Below, in pieces: positions 17,715-26,186 of a stretch of 64,000 nucleotides of DNA (positions are counted from its first letter, which is position 1; every line of letters starts with the position of its first letter). The position numbers and the translations under genes are program-made. Source of the DNA: Collinsella sp. (GTDB lineage Bacteria; Actinomycetota; Coriobacteriia; Coriobacteriales; Coriobacteriaceae); NCBI GenBank assembly GCA_019419545.1, contig DXZT01000050.1:1-64000 (forward strand), in the 5' to 3' direction. Under the pieces are notes generated by a model that was given only the letters and a program-made list of their open reading frames with translations, was not told the DNA's origin and searched no databases.

Positions 17715-18545
17715 ATGGATCGCAGTAAGGTACCCGCCGTTCTATCCATCGCGGGATCCGATTCCAGTGGCGGTGCCGGCATTCAGGCCGACATCAAGAC
17801 CATCACGGCGCACCGCCTGTATGCCGAGACGGCTATCACCGCCATCACAGCGCAAAACACACTGGGCGTCACCGCCGTGCAGAATATCTCCCCTGATATC
17901 GTCGCTGCGCAAATTGACGCCGTCTTTGACGATATCCGCCCGAGTTCCGTCAAGATTGGCATGGTCTCCTCTGCCGAGATTATCGAAGTCATCGCAGACC
18001 GCTTGAGCGCTTGGAACGCAACGAACGTGGTCGTCGACCCCGTCATGGTCGCCACCTCGGGCGCGCGCTTGATTGCCGAGGATGCCTCCGAGGCACTCAC
18101 CCGCCGCCTGTTCCCGTTGGCAACGGTCATCACGCCCAACATCCCCGAGGCTATGGCGCTGCTCGACTACGAGGTCGATTCCGAGCGCACGCAACAAAAT
18201 GCCGCTATGCTCCTCACCCGCCGCTTTGGCTGCGCAGCCTTGGTTAAGGGCGGTCATTTTGTCAACGAGGCCAACGACGTACTGGCCGAGCCTGCGCCCC
18301 TCGATGACGAGGGTAACCACCTGGGCGATCCACTCACCACGTGGTTCCGCCACAAGCGCATCGAGACCGGCAACACGCATGGCACCGGCTGCACGCTCTC
18401 ATCCGCCATCGCTTGCGCGCTGGCCCAGGGCATGGAACTTGCCGACGCCGTCAATGCGGGCAAGGCATACCTGACAGGCGCTCTGGCCGCCGGCCTGAAC
18501 ATGGGCAAAGGCTCTGGCCCTGTCAACCACATGTGGCAATACTAA
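17715..18545 (+). CDS. thiD: Hydroxymethylpyrimidine/phosphomethylpyrimidine kinase
   Basis: Phosphorylates HMP and then HMP-P, following ThiC in thiamine synthesis. The 276-residue ribokinase-fold protein has SIAGSDSSGGAGIQADIKT near the N-terminus, the GVTAVQNIS and VVDPVMVATSGARL segments, ALVKGGH, and the nucleotide-binding/anion-hole TGNTHGTGCTLSSAIA with the catalytic Cys/Asp region. ATG at 17715 follows AGGGAGCGAAC. It is near thiC but has its own likely promoter after the hairpin. Confidence 0.96.
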   Translation: MDRSKVPAVLSIAGSDSSGGAGIQADIKTITAHRLYAETAITAITAQNTLGVTAVQNISPDIVAAQIDAVFDDIRPSSVKIGMVSSAEIIEVIADRLSAWNATNVVVDPVMVATSGARLIAEDASEALTRRLFPLATVITPNIPEAMALLDYEVDSERTQQNAAMLLTRRFGCAALVKGGHFVNEANDVLAEPAPLDDEGNHLGDPLTTWFRHKRIETGNTHGTGCTLSSAIACALAQGMELADAVNAGKAYLTGALAAGLNMGKGSGPVNHMWQY

Positions 18546-18590
18546 ATAGCCAAGTAACCTGCCAAAAAGAGACAGGCTACCTTGCACCAA

Positions 18591-18660
18591 AAACCGTCGC
18601 AACATTCGATGAAAATCGTGCAAACGCGAAAAATCATCGGATGTTGCGACGGTTTGATTT
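18591..18660. terminator. Bidirectional long hairpin between thiD and pentapeptide gene
   Basis: Arms 18591-18612 and 18634-18655 pair over 22 bp with one mismatch (a G-U in RNA). The plus strand continues GATTTTAG; on the minus strand the second arm is followed by TTTTTGG. It serves two convergent genes. Confidence 0.8.
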
Positions 18661-18691
18661 TAGATAGCGGTCGAGCAAAGGACCGGGGCGC

Positions 18692-19303
18692 CTATTCGTC
18701 GGCGAGCTGGATGCCGAGCAGACCCGAGAGTGCCAACGCCTGCTCGGCATTAACCGTCAGGCCACGCAGCTCATGGTAGTCGCCCGAGACGACAGGAGCC
18801 GCGAACGTACAACACGATACATCCACGCCGGAAAGCGGCGTCTTGAACACATCGATTCGCGTCAGGTCGCAGCCGTCCAAGCGCAATTGCCCCAGCTTTG
18901 CCCCCTGGAGTGCGGCCTCGGTCAAACGCGTGTCACGCGCAGCCATGGGGCCAATGCTTCCCTCCGAAAGGTTCGCATAGCTCAAATCGCACGATGTAAA
19001 CGACACGCTCGACAGACGCGCCCTGAGCAAGTTGAGCCCCGGCGCCGAGCAGTCAACGAAGTCGCAGCGGTTGAGCCAGCAACCTTCCATGTTGCAGCGG
19101 ATAAAGCGGCAACCGCGAAACACCACGTCGCGAAACGTCGAGCCGCTCCAGTCAACGCTATCGAACTCGCATGATCGGAACACGACGCCATCGAAGGTCG
19201 CGCCGTTCGCCACGTCGCAGGCAAGATCCAAATCCTCAAAAGCGGTATTGGAGACGAGCTCATCGCCCTCGGCAAAGAGGTCGATGAGCTCGTCCATGCC
19301 CAT
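18692..19303 (-). CDS. Pentapeptide repeat protein
   Basis: A 203-residue protein built of A(D/N)LXX-type repeats that fold as a right-handed square helix. Repeats run from about residue 25 to 170, for example FDGVVFRSCEFDSVDW, FRDVVFRGCRFIRCNM, LNRCDFVDC and FTSCDLSYANLSEGS. The repeat centres alternate Phe and Leu and many are Cys-rich. The start at 19303 is the first ATG in frame after a hairpin and gives MGMDELIDLFAEGDELV; its ribosome site is weak. The frame open to 19390 runs through the terminator of the upstream gene. Function is unknown; some family members protect gyrase, but nothing here shows that. Confidence 0.8.
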   Translation of the reverse strand: MGMDELIDLFAEGDELVSNTAFEDLDLACDVANGATFDGVVFRSCEFDSVDWSGSTFRDVVFRGCRFIRCNMEGCWLNRCDFVDCSAPGLNLLRARLSSVSFTSCDLSYANLSEGSIGPMAARDTRLTEAALQGAKLGQLRLDGCDLTRIDVFKTPLSGVDVSCCTFAAPVVSGDYHELRGLTVNAEQALALSGLLGIQLADE

Positions 19304-19337
19304 ATGGCAGCCAATCCGTTCGTTTACCCGGGCAAAA

Positions 19338-19370
19338 CCACCACAAAGGTGCCTGTCCCCTTTGCGGTGG
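19338..19370 (-). terminator. Hairpin after SGNH hydrolase gene
   Basis: Arms CCACCACAAAGG / CCTTTGCGGTGG (12 bp, one mismatch), loop TGCCTGTC with a neighbouring C, followed on the minus strand by GGTTTTGCC. It starts 12 bases past the stop of the hydrolase. Confidence 0.7.
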
Positions 19371-19382
19371 CTTGGGGTCGCG

Positions 19383-20042
19383 CTACTCACCGAGCATCTC
19401 TTGGAGCTTAGCTGCCACGGCGTGACCCAGGCTCTCGTGGCTTTCGGGCATCATATGCAGATAGTCGATATCGCCCGGCTCGGCAAACTCCGCTGCATTC
19501 AAAAAGTCGCAGCCAAACTGCTCGGCCACATGTGCGTAGTACTCACCAAAATGTTCCGAGGCTTCTACGGAATGCTCGTCAAAATCGGTCATATACACAT
19601 CGGCGATCTGCGGCTTAATCTTGATAGGCGCCATCAGCAAAATGCGCGGGCAGGGCGCGGCATCGGTCCAGGGAAACGCGCGGACGGCGCGAATCAGCGC
19701 CATGGCGCCACGGGCGATATCGGAAGCCGTCACGTTAAAGACCGTCTTACAGTCGTTGGTGCCCAGCATGATCACAATGGCGTCCAGCGGCTTATGGGCC
19801 TCGAGCAGCATCGGAAGTGCGCGGATGCCGTTAAGATTGGTGTCCAGATGGCACATGTCGTCGCATACCGTCGTGCGGCCGTTGAGGCCTTCTTCAATTA
19901 CATGCCAGCCCTCGCCTAAGTCACGTTGGGCCACGCCACACCAGCGCACATCCCGCGCATAGCGCACCGCGGTGCCGTCGCGCATGCCCGCCGGATCGTA
20001 ACCATAGGTGTTGCTGTCGCCAAAGCATAGAACGTTTTTCAT
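19383..20042 (-). CDS. SGNH/GDSL hydrolase
   Basis: Predicted cytosolic esterase or lipase of the arylesterase-like SGNH group, 219 residues. Block I is LCFGDSNTYGYDP with the nucleophile Ser, block III is MLGTNDCK with the oxyanion Asn, and block V near the end is DYLHMMPESHESLGH with the Asp and His of the triad. There is no signal peptide. The ATG follows GAGGGGC. The natural ester is unknown. Confidence 0.88.
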   Translation of the reverse strand: MKNVLCFGDSNTYGYDPAGMRDGTAVRYARDVRWCGVAQRDLGEGWHVIEEGLNGRTTVCDDMCHLDTNLNGIRALPMLLEAHKPLDAIVIMLGTNDCKTVFNVTASDIARGAMALIRAVRAFPWTDAAPCPRILLMAPIKIKPQIADVYMTDFDEHSVEASEHFGEYYAHVAEQFGCDFLNAAEFAEPGDIDYLHMMPESHESLGHAVAAKLQEMLGE

Positions 20043-20061
20043 CGTAAGCCCCTCGCTCAGT

Positions 20062-20094
20062 AAAAAGCCGACGGAAGCAGCCTCTCCCGTCGGC
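20062..20094 (-). terminator. Intrinsic terminator after PARG-like gene
   Basis: Minus-strand stem GCCGACGG / CCGTCGGC (8 bp perfect) followed by TTTTTA, 27 bases past the stop. Confidence 0.85.
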
Positions 20095-20120
20095 TCGACC
20101 TATCTATCAGCACGTACCGA

Positions 20121-21224
20121 TTACAGATACTTGCGCCAATCGTCCTCGTCCTCATCATCCTCGGTAGCAGCCTGGGTCTGCTCGGCGGCGCGAGCTGCCG
20201 CAGCGCGAGCGGCAACCTGGGCATAGGACTCCTCATTGCGCTCGGGGAAGTTTGCCAGCACGTGCTCGAACTTGGCAAAATCCTCATCCCAGCGCGTAGA
20301 AGGCACGGCAAAGAAGACTTGCTTGACCTTAAAGTCGCCCGACGCGAGCTCCTTGCGGAAGAGCTCGGCCACGGCCTCTGCGTCAAAGCCGTTGTTGTCG
20401 CAGCCCCAAGCGCCCAGCACGAGCTTCTCGCGACCTAGCTCGTCGCAGATGGCAAGCACAAAGCGAATGCGGTCGCGCAGGGCATCCAGCAGCGCATCGT
20501 CGCTCACGCGATACTCCTGGCGGGCGCGCTTAACGTTGGGCGCGGCGGCCACGATCACGTCGGCGTATGCATGCACGTGGTTGCGGTCGAAGCGCACCGC
20601 AGGCACCACCAGCGCACGGTTTCGGTAAAGCTCGCAGTTGATGTTGCGGCGACGGTTCTCGCCGTACCATTTGCGCTGCTTATCGAGAACGTTGTACAGA
20701 TACGAATCGGCGCACAGCGTGGCCTCCTGGCCCAGATAACCCTGAATATAGCCACCGCCCGGATTGGTGAACGAGGCAAAGGCGAGCACGGCCATGTCGC
20801 AGAACTGCGCATAGCCACGACCGTTGTCCAGGATGGCCTGCGTGGCGGAGGCATCGAGCACGGTGACCTCGGGCAGAACCGGAGCGGGCTCCTCTGCAGG
20901 CGCGGACACAGCTTCAGCGATTTCCTCGACGGGCTCGAGCGCTGCCTCGACCTCGGCAGCCTCCGCGCCCTCGACGTCCTCGGCAACCTGTTCTTCGGCG
21001 GCCACAGCACTCTGAACCTTGGCCTTCATCGCCGCGACAAAGCCGGCAGGCATACCGTCAAACTCTCGAACACCGGCAAGCGAACGCTCGATATCCTTGG
21101 CGCACGCTTCGGACACAGTTGCCACGTGACGCTCGGCAGCCTTGGCACGGGCCTCGCGCTTGGGATTGGGCTGACCCGCTCGGTTGGACCTGCGGTTACG
21201 GTTCCTGTTGTCGACGTCTGCCAT
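20121..21224 (-). CDS. TIGR02452-family (bacterial PARG-like) protein with acidic N-terminal extension
   Basis: A 367-residue protein whose residues about 135-330 match the macrodomain-type poly(ADP-ribose) glycohydrolase group: VLAFASFTNPGGGYIQGYLGQEATLCADSYLY, then ALVVPAVRF, DVIVAAAPN and LVLGAWGCDNNGFDAEAVAELF. The signature loop GGG-x(n)-QEE reads QEA here, so the second Glu, the catalytic one in characterised PARGs, is Ala. Before the domain is a basic segment (RNRNRRSNRAG, KREARAKAAER) followed by a long Ala/Glu-rich acidic linker. Whether it still hydrolyses ADP-ribose is open. ATG at 21224 follows GGAAAGGTGG. It has its own terminator. Confidence 0.75.
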   Translation of the reverse strand: MADVDNRNRNRRSNRAGQPNPKREARAKAAERHVATVSEACAKDIERSLAGVREFDGMPAGFVAAMKAKVQSAVAAEEQVAEDVEGAEAAEVEAALEPVEEIAEAVSAPAEEPAPVLPEVTVLDASATQAILDNGRGYAQFCDMAVLAFASFTNPGGGYIQGYLGQEATLCADSYLYNVLDKQRKWYGENRRRNINCELYRNRALVVPAVRFDRNHVHAYADVIVAAAPNVKRARQEYRVSDDALLDALRDRIRFVLAICDELGREKLVLGAWGCDNNGFDAEAVAELFRKELASGDFKVKQVFFAVPSTRWDEDFAKFEHVLANFPERNEESYAQVAARAAAARAAEQTQAATEDDEDEDDWRKYL

Positions 21225-21289
21225 ACGTGGCCACCTTTCCTGTCGCTGCCGCTATCGGCTTTTCCCATCCATGATACCCCGCCGCGTAC

Positions 21290-21315
21290 AAAAAAGACGG
21301 CCCCGAAGGACCGCC
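21290..21315 (-). terminator. Terminator after Bax-inhibitor-like gene
   Basis: Minus-strand GGCGGTCC-TTCG-GGGCCGTC (stem with G-U pairs) followed by TTTTTT, 47 bases after the stop. Confidence 0.75.
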
Positions 21316-21361
21316 TTTCGCATCGATTTGCACGCACGGCAAGCACCGCCGCAATTCGCCA

Positions 21362-22057
21362 CTAGTCGCGACGGCCAAGGATGTTCAGGATGCGCAGGAA
21401 CACGTTGATAATGTCCACGAACAGATTGGACGCCATGAGCACGGCGTTGGGCAGCGTAGGCGGCACTGTCGTGGCAACATAGGTGTCGTAGCCAATAAAG
21501 CCGGCGAACACCACGATCACGATCAGGTCGGTGATGGTCTGCGAGACGCCCATGAACATCAGCACGATCTCAACCAGAATAGTGGCGAGCAGAATGCCAA
21601 AACCGATGCCATATACGCGCTGGAAAAACTTGGGGAACGTCACGCCCAAGGCGCCAAAGACAAAGGTGATGGCGGCCGTGGCGATAAAGGCAGTGTTGAT
21701 GGTGGGCAGGTCGTAGTTGGCAAGGCCAAACGACGCGGTCAGGCCAAAGGTACTCGCAAAGATTACGTAGCCCACAAGGGACAGGCCCACGGACTGCTTG
21801 CTGGCGGCAGCCGACATCATGACCATGCCGACGATGGTCAAAATAAACGAGCCAAAGACCAGCGGCAAGGCGGCGCCGCTCATCATCATGCGCGCAAACG
21901 ACATGGTGCTCGTAAAGTAGGCGCCGGCGCCCATGGCGCAAAAGCCCAAGAAGATCAGGGCAGACATGGCGAGATTGTACGCGCGCGGCGACATCTCCTT
22001 GGCGCGGCTTGCGCCGCTCTCGACGGGGCCGTTCTGATAGCCCTGGATATCGTTCAT
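21362..22057 (-). CDS. Bax inhibitor-1/YccA family membrane protein
   Basis: A 231-residue integral membrane protein with about seven hydrophobic helices from residue 29 onward (for example LAMSALIFLGFCAMGAGAYF, FGSFILTIVGMVMM, LIVIVVFAGFIGYDTYVA). The Asp in GYDTYV and the final helix (ALMASNLFVDIINVFLRILNIL) match the family's pH-sensing region. Known relatives are calcium leak channels or protease-associated proteins; the role here is not shown. ATG at 22057 follows AAAGGACG. Confidence 0.88.
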   Translation of the reverse strand: MNDIQGYQNGPVESGASRAKEMSPRAYNLAMSALIFLGFCAMGAGAYFTSTMSFARMMMSGAALPLVFGSFILTIVGMVMMSAAASKQSVGLSLVGYVIFASTFGLTASFGLANYDLPTINTAFIATAAITFVFGALGVTFPKFFQRVYGIGFGILLATILVEIVLMFMGVSQTITDLIVIVVFAGFIGYDTYVATTVPPTLPNAVLMASNLFVDIINVFLRILNILGRRD

Positions 22058-22141
22058 AGGTTCGTCCTTTCAAAAAGCGCCACAAATAACGGCGCAGTAG
22101 CTGACAAGTTTCCTGCCATTGTACCCGAACGCCACGCGTTC

Positions 22142-22480
22142 TTACCTGCGGCGCTCGCCCTCGAGCGTACGATCAAACGCCCAAACCCACCAACGCATCA
22201 CGTGTGCCTGCGAGCCGTCCGCCCGCTCGCGCGTCTGGTCCTCCAGATACAACTCGGTCGCATGTTCGCCAAAACGAACCTTATAAGTCGCCGTACGAAT
22301 GCCGTGAACCGTCAGGCCAAAACCGGTGGACGAGACAATCTCGTCAATCGTAAAGCAACGACCGTCGACCCAGCAGACGGTGACCGGCACGACCTGTCCG
22401 CCCGCGAGGATGCGAGCCACGACGTCCACATACTGCTTGTGCACGCGCCGAGTTTTGCCATCTGTCTGTCGATATTCCAT
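22142..22480 (-). CDS. Small hypothetical protein
   Basis: Not recognised. The product has 112 residues, begins MEYRQTDGKTRRVHKQYVDV and continues VVARILAGGQVVPVTVCWVDGR, then a beta-rich middle (STGFGLTVHGIRTATYKVRF) and a basic C-terminus ending TLEGERRR. ATG at 22480 follows AGGAGAC. No membrane segment. It is a single gene on the minus strand, divergent from the Pit transporter gene. Confidence 0.65.
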   Translation of the reverse strand: MEYRQTDGKTRRVHKQYVDVVARILAGGQVVPVTVCWVDGRCFTIDEIVSSTGFGLTVHGIRTATYKVRFGEHATELYLEDQTRERADGSQAHVMRWWVWAFDRTLEGERRR

Positions 22481-22668
22481 GTCTCCTATTATCGAACGCA
22501 TGTTTGCATATTGTAAAGCGAACAGACTGTGGTTTTGGGGTGTTGGGGCGCGCGCATGTGTCCGCATGGCGTGTTAGCAAAAAGAACACCCGCGGTCAAC
22601 AGGGATAATATTCAATTTTAGTGCCAAAAAATTCACTGCTCCCATCAGAACTCGGTAAAGAAACCCGC

Positions 22669-22700
22669 AGGAGGTGATACGATTTATCATGTTTCTGTAA
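22669..22700 (+). promoter_or_regulatory. Perfect anti-SD match with a minimal ORF in the pit leader
   Basis: AGGAGGTGAT, a 10-base full complement of the usual 16S rRNA 3' end, lies at 22669-22678, then ATG TTT CTG TAA at 22689-22700, 30 bases before the pit start codon. pit itself has a separate GAGAAAG site. It may be a ribosome standby site or a start-stop element; this is inference. Confidence 0.35.
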
Positions 22701-22730
22701 CGTGCCTGCAAACTTCGAGAAAGCCCATAT

Positions 22731-23780
22731 ATGGACGTAACGTTCTCAACCTTCCTCGGCCAACTTGTGTCGAACCCAGTCCTTGCCGTCACCGTGATCC
22801 TCGCGCTCGGCGCCATCTTCGTCAATGGATGGACCGACGCACCCAACGCCATCGCGACCTGCGTCACTACGCGTTGCATGCCCGCCCGCGCCGCCATTCT
22901 CATGAGTGCCGCATTCAACTTCCTCGGCGTGCTCATCATGACGCACTTTAACGCGAGCGTCGCCAACACCATCTCCCATATTGTCGACTTTGGCGGAAAC
23001 AGTACCATGGCGCTCGCCTGCCTGTGCGCGGCGCTGTTCTCCATCGTCGTCTACGGCGCCACAGCGTCGCGTTTTGGCATCCCCACCTCGCAAAGCCACA
23101 GCCTTATCGCCGGCCTGACCGGTGCCGCCATCGCCCTCGGCGGTGCGAGCAGCGTCAACGTCCACGAGTGGATGAAGGTCATCTACGGCCTGGCGCTCTC
23201 CATCGGCCTGGGCTTTGTCATGGGCTGGGTCCTGTGCAAGCTCGTCTCGATTCTTTTCGCCGCCGCCAACAGGCGACGTGCCAATGTCTTCTTTAAATAC
23301 GCTCAGATCGCGAGCGCTGCGGCCATGAGCTTTATGCACGGCGCGCAGGATGGACAGAAGTTCATCGGCGTGCTCTTTTTAGGCGTGGCCTTTGCCAGCG
23401 GCCAGACGAGCGTCGGCGATGCCGGCATCCCCATCTGGATTATGCTGCTATGCTCGGCCACCATGGGCATCGGCACCAGCGTGGGCGGCGAGCGCATCAT
23501 CAAGTCCGTTGGCCAGAGCATGGTCAAGCTCGAAAAGTACCAGGGCTTCTCCGCCGACCTGGCGGGCGCCGCGAACCTGCTGCTTGCCACCCTTACCGGC
23601 ATCCCCGTGTCCTCCACGCACATCAAGACCTGCGCCATCATGGGCGTCGGCGCCGTCAAGCGCCTTTCGGCCATCAACTTCGGCGTCGTCAAGGACATGA
23701 TGTTCACCTGGTTCTTCACCTTCCCCGCCTGCGGACTCATCAGCTTTGTCATGGCCAAGCTGTTCATGATGTTCATCTAG
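22731..23780 (+). CDS. pit: Inorganic phosphate transporter (PiT family)
   Basis: Low-affinity, proton-coupled metal-phosphate symporter in the membrane. The 349-residue protein has the duplicated PiT signature: NGWTDAPNAIATCVTTRCM near residue 33 and SFMHGAQDGQKFIGV plus GIPVSSTHIKTCAIMGVG in the second half; about ten helices. It is followed 67 bases later by its usual partner, a DUF47/PhoU-like gene, so the two are an operon. Confidence 0.94.
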   Translation: MDVTFSTFLGQLVSNPVLAVTVILALGAIFVNGWTDAPNAIATCVTTRCMPARAAILMSAAFNFLGVLIMTHFNASVANTISHIVDFGGNSTMALACLCAALFSIVVYGATASRFGIPTSQSHSLIAGLTGAAIALGGASSVNVHEWMKVIYGLALSIGLGFVMGWVLCKLVSILFAAANRRRANVFFKYAQIASAAAMSFMHGAQDGQKFIGVLFLGVAFASGQTSVGDAGIPIWIMLLCSATMGIGTSVGGERIIKSVGQSMVKLEKYQGFSADLAGAANLLLATLTGIPVSSTHIKTCAIMGVGAVKRLSAINFGVVKDMMFTWFFTFPACGLISFVMAKLFMMFI

Positions 23781-23847
23781 CCACACCGAGCGTCCATCCG
23801 GACCGCAAAACTTCGCCCACCCGTCTTCGCCTCGAAAGGACCCACTC

Positions 23848-24471
23848 ATGGCAAAGAAACCCGATTCGTTCTACTTTGACAACTACGTCGCCTGCGCCGA
23901 CCTTGCCGTCCAGGCCGCCGAGCTGCTTACCAAGATTTTCGAGAACTTCGATCCCGCGAAGATTCACGATATGCTCGACAAGATGCACGCGATCGAGCAT
24001 GCGGCCGACAAGAAGCACCATGAGCTTGAGGACGCCCTGCTCACGGCCTTTATCACCCCGCTTGAGCGCGAGGACCTGGATCTGATGAGCTGCTCGCTCG
24101 ACACCGTGCTCGACCGTATCGAGGGCGTCGTGCAGCGCGTCTACTTCACCAACATCCAGAGCATCCATCCCGACGCCATCGTCATCGCCCACAAGGTGAC
24201 CGACGCCTGCCGCGCCATGAAGGACCTGATGGTCGAGCTGCCTAACTACCGCAAGTCCAAGACGCTGCGCGAGCTCGTCATCCAGATCAACACCATCGAG
24301 TCCGAGGCCGACGAGCTCTATATCAACGCCATGCGTAACCTGCACGTTAACGGCAAGGACCCGCTCGAGGTCATCGCTTGGCGTGACGTGTACGCCTTCC
24401 TGGAGTACTGCGCCGACTGCTGCGAGAATGTGGCCGATGTCGTGGATTCGATTGTCATGAAGAACAGTTAA
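23848..24471 (+). CDS. DUF47 family protein (Pit accessory, PhoU-like)
   Basis: A 207-residue all-helical protein of the DUF47/PhoU-related family that is commonly paired with Pit and thought to control it. Family-like stretches are KIHDMLDKMHAIEHAADKKHHELEDALLTAFITPLEREDLD, with the metal-binding-type E-x-x-A-D pattern, and the second repeat IQINTIESEADELYINAMRNL. ATG at 23848 follows GAAAGGACCC. A second, separate PhoU is encoded at 28130-28987 with pst. Confidence 0.9.
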   Translation: MAKKPDSFYFDNYVACADLAVQAAELLTKIFENFDPAKIHDMLDKMHAIEHAADKKHHELEDALLTAFITPLEREDLDLMSCSLDTVLDRIEGVVQRVYFTNIQSIHPDAIVIAHKVTDACRAMKDLMVELPNYRKSKTLRELVIQINTIESEADELYINAMRNLHVNGKDPLEVIAWRDVYAFLEYCADCCENVADVVDSIVMKNS

Positions 24472-24476
24472 TTGGG

Positions 24477-24584
24477 GGTACGTGTCCCGGCGGCGAAGGG
24501 CCGGCCACGGTTTGCTTTCTCACTCCGGCTGCTTTGCAGAGTCGTTCGAAAGTAAACCGTGGCCGGCCCTTCGCCTTACGTACC
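24477..24584. repeat. Long inverted repeat after the pit operon (28-bp arms)
   Basis: Core arms 24492-24519 and 24548-24575 are complementary over 28 bp with one mismatch; short outer arms GGTACGT / ACGTACC extend it at 24477 and 24584. It starts 6 bases past the DUF47 stop. No T-run follows on either strand. Confidence 0.8.
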
Positions 24585-24754
24585 ACCATTGGGAACTTTG
24601 GCTGATAGATTTAGCGCGATGGGGGTTTGCCTGAAGGGACCTATGGTACCCGTTCGGACACTTTGGCCCTTGATGAGCGTTTGGCTGATTGCTGCTTTGG
24701 GTACTGTTTGGGTTACTTTGGGTTTGTTTGATTTTTAATTGTTGGAGGGCTTGT

Positions 24755-25285
24755 ATGTCTTATTTGGATCTGGCTCGGTCTCGGTATTCTTGTCGCGAGT
24801 TTGAGAATCGTTCTGTTGAGCAAGCTGTGGTGGATGCCATTGTTGAGGCTGGGCGTATTGCTCCTTCTGCTTGTAATAATCATCCAGCCCGTGTGATGGT
24901 GCTGGATACGCCTGAGCTGTTGGAGAAGGCTGCTGCTTGTCAGCCTCGGTTTGCTCGTGATGGGTCTATCTTTGGAGCTCCGCTTGTCTTCCTTATTTGC
25001 AGCGTTACCGATGATGCTTGGGTACGCCCGTATGACCAGATGAATTCCAGTGAAATCGATACGTCCATCGTGTGCGACCAGATGATGATGGAGGCCACCG
25101 AGCAGGGCCTGGGAACGTGCTGGGTATGCCATTTTAAGCCTGAGGTGGCACAGGAGCAGTTCAATCTGCCCAAGGGCGTCTATCCCTATCACATGCTCGT
25201 CTGTGGCTATCCCGCCGACCACATCGCCGATCCCGAGCATCGCGAGGCCCGCACTATTCCCCTCTCCAACTTCCTCCTCAAGTAG
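24755..25285 (+). CDS. Nitroreductase family protein
   Basis: FMN-dependent oxidoreductase of the nitroreductase fold, 176 residues. Flavin-binding residues are in the N-terminal RSRYSCREF and the APSACNNHPAR loop, and the C-terminal GLGTCWVCHFKPE matches the family. ATG at 24755 follows TTGGAGGG; 22 more open codons upstream are T-rich and look noncoding. The first 85 codons use many T-ending codons (GCT, TCT, GTT, CGT, TTG), while the rest use the usual C/G-ending set. Substrate unknown. A terminator follows. Confidence 0.87.
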   Translation: MSYLDLARSRYSCREFENRSVEQAVVDAIVEAGRIAPSACNNHPARVMVLDTPELLEKAAACQPRFARDGSIFGAPLVFLICSVTDDAWVRPYDQMNSSEIDTSIVCDQMMMEATEQGLGTCWVCHFKPEVAQEQFNLPKGVYPYHMLVCGYPADHIADPEHREARTIPLSNFLLK

Positions 25286-25328
25286 TTTTTAGACATACCT
25301 TAAAATCTACCTTTTACCACGCGCCCTT

Positions 25329-25371
25329 CGCCGAGTTCTGTCCTATCGCATGCAGAGCTCGGCGTTTTGTT
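25329..25371 (+). terminator. Intrinsic terminator after nitroreductase
   Basis: Stem CGCCGAGTTCTG / CAGAGCTCGGCG with a G-U, 11-base loop, then TTTTGTTT. Confidence 0.85.
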
Positions 25372-25391
25372 TCCCAACCCGTATACAGCCA

Positions 25392-25422
25392 CAAAAAAGG
25401 AGCCCGCAGGTGCGAGCTCCTC
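25392..25422 (-). terminator. Intrinsic terminator after divIVA
   Basis: Minus-strand GGAGCTCGCA / TGCGGGCTCC hairpin followed by TTTTTTGT. It ends the division gene tail. Confidence 0.85.
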
Positions 25423-25450
25423 TTAAGGACACTAGATTGTAGCTCTGATG

Positions 25451-26125
25451 CTAGTCCAGGTCGTCGGCAGCAAAGTTGTCGATCGGGGCAAAGGGATCGG
25501 CCACGGGGACAACCGGGTCAGCGACGGGCAGCGGCTCGGCGGGAACAGTCACCGCAGGAGAAGCGGCAGAACCGACCGGCGTAGAGGCCATGAGGTCGCC
25601 CGGGAAGGAGTTCTGGGCATCGTCCATGAAGTGCTGGATGAGCTTGAGATACTCGGCCTTGAACTCCTCACGGGAAGCCTTGAGACGATCGATCTCCTCG
25701 AGCTCGGCCTGCTTTTCGGTCAGAGCCTGGCGGATAACCTCGCGGGCCTTGGCGTCAGCCTCGTTGCGGATACGCTCAGCATTCTCGTTGGCATCGTTGA
25801 CGATGGTCTCAGCGGTCTGCTGGGCAGCGATCAGGGCAGCGGAAATCTGGCGCTCCTGAGCGGAGAAGTCAGGGGCGGGAGCAGCCACGGGGGCGGCAGG
25901 AACGGCTTGGGCGGTGGCATCCTGAGCCTGGGCAAGCTGAGCCTGCGCATCGGCAAGCTGCTGCTCGGTAGCAGTCAGACGACCCTTAAGGTCGACGATC
26001 TTAGCGAGCATAGCGTCAACCTCGGAGGACAGTGTCTCCAAGAAGACGTCGACCTCGGCAGGATCGTAGCCACGCTTGGCCTCAGAGAAAGTCTGAGCCT
26101 GGATGTCTGCAGGGGTAATAGCCAT
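25451..26125 (-). CDS. divIVA: DivIVA domain protein (Wag31-like)
   Basis: Coiled-coil protein that marks negatively curved membrane and organises polar growth or septation. The 224-residue protein begins MAITPADIQAQTFSEAKRGYDPAEVDVFLETL, the membrane-binding DivIVA domain, followed by two long coiled coils (about residues 30-75 and 95-165) split by an Ala/Pro-rich linker, and a low-complexity Pro/Ala/Val tail. ATG follows AAAAAGGAGAC. It is the last gene of the ftsZ-yggS-sepF-yggT-divIVA series. Confidence 0.92.
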   Translation of the reverse strand: MAITPADIQAQTFSEAKRGYDPAEVDVFLETLSSEVDAMLAKIVDLKGRLTATEQQLADAQAQLAQAQDATAQAVPAAPVAAPAPDFSAQERQISAALIAAQQTAETIVNDANENAERIRNEADAKAREVIRQALTEKQAELEEIDRLKASREEFKAEYLKLIQHFMDDAQNSFPGDLMASTPVGSAASPAVTVPAEPLPVADPVVPVADPFAPIDNFAADDLD

Positions 26126-26186
26126 AACAAGTCTCCTTTTTCATCGCCTCGGCGCTACACGCCCGACGTAAGTTACTAAGTCAGTT

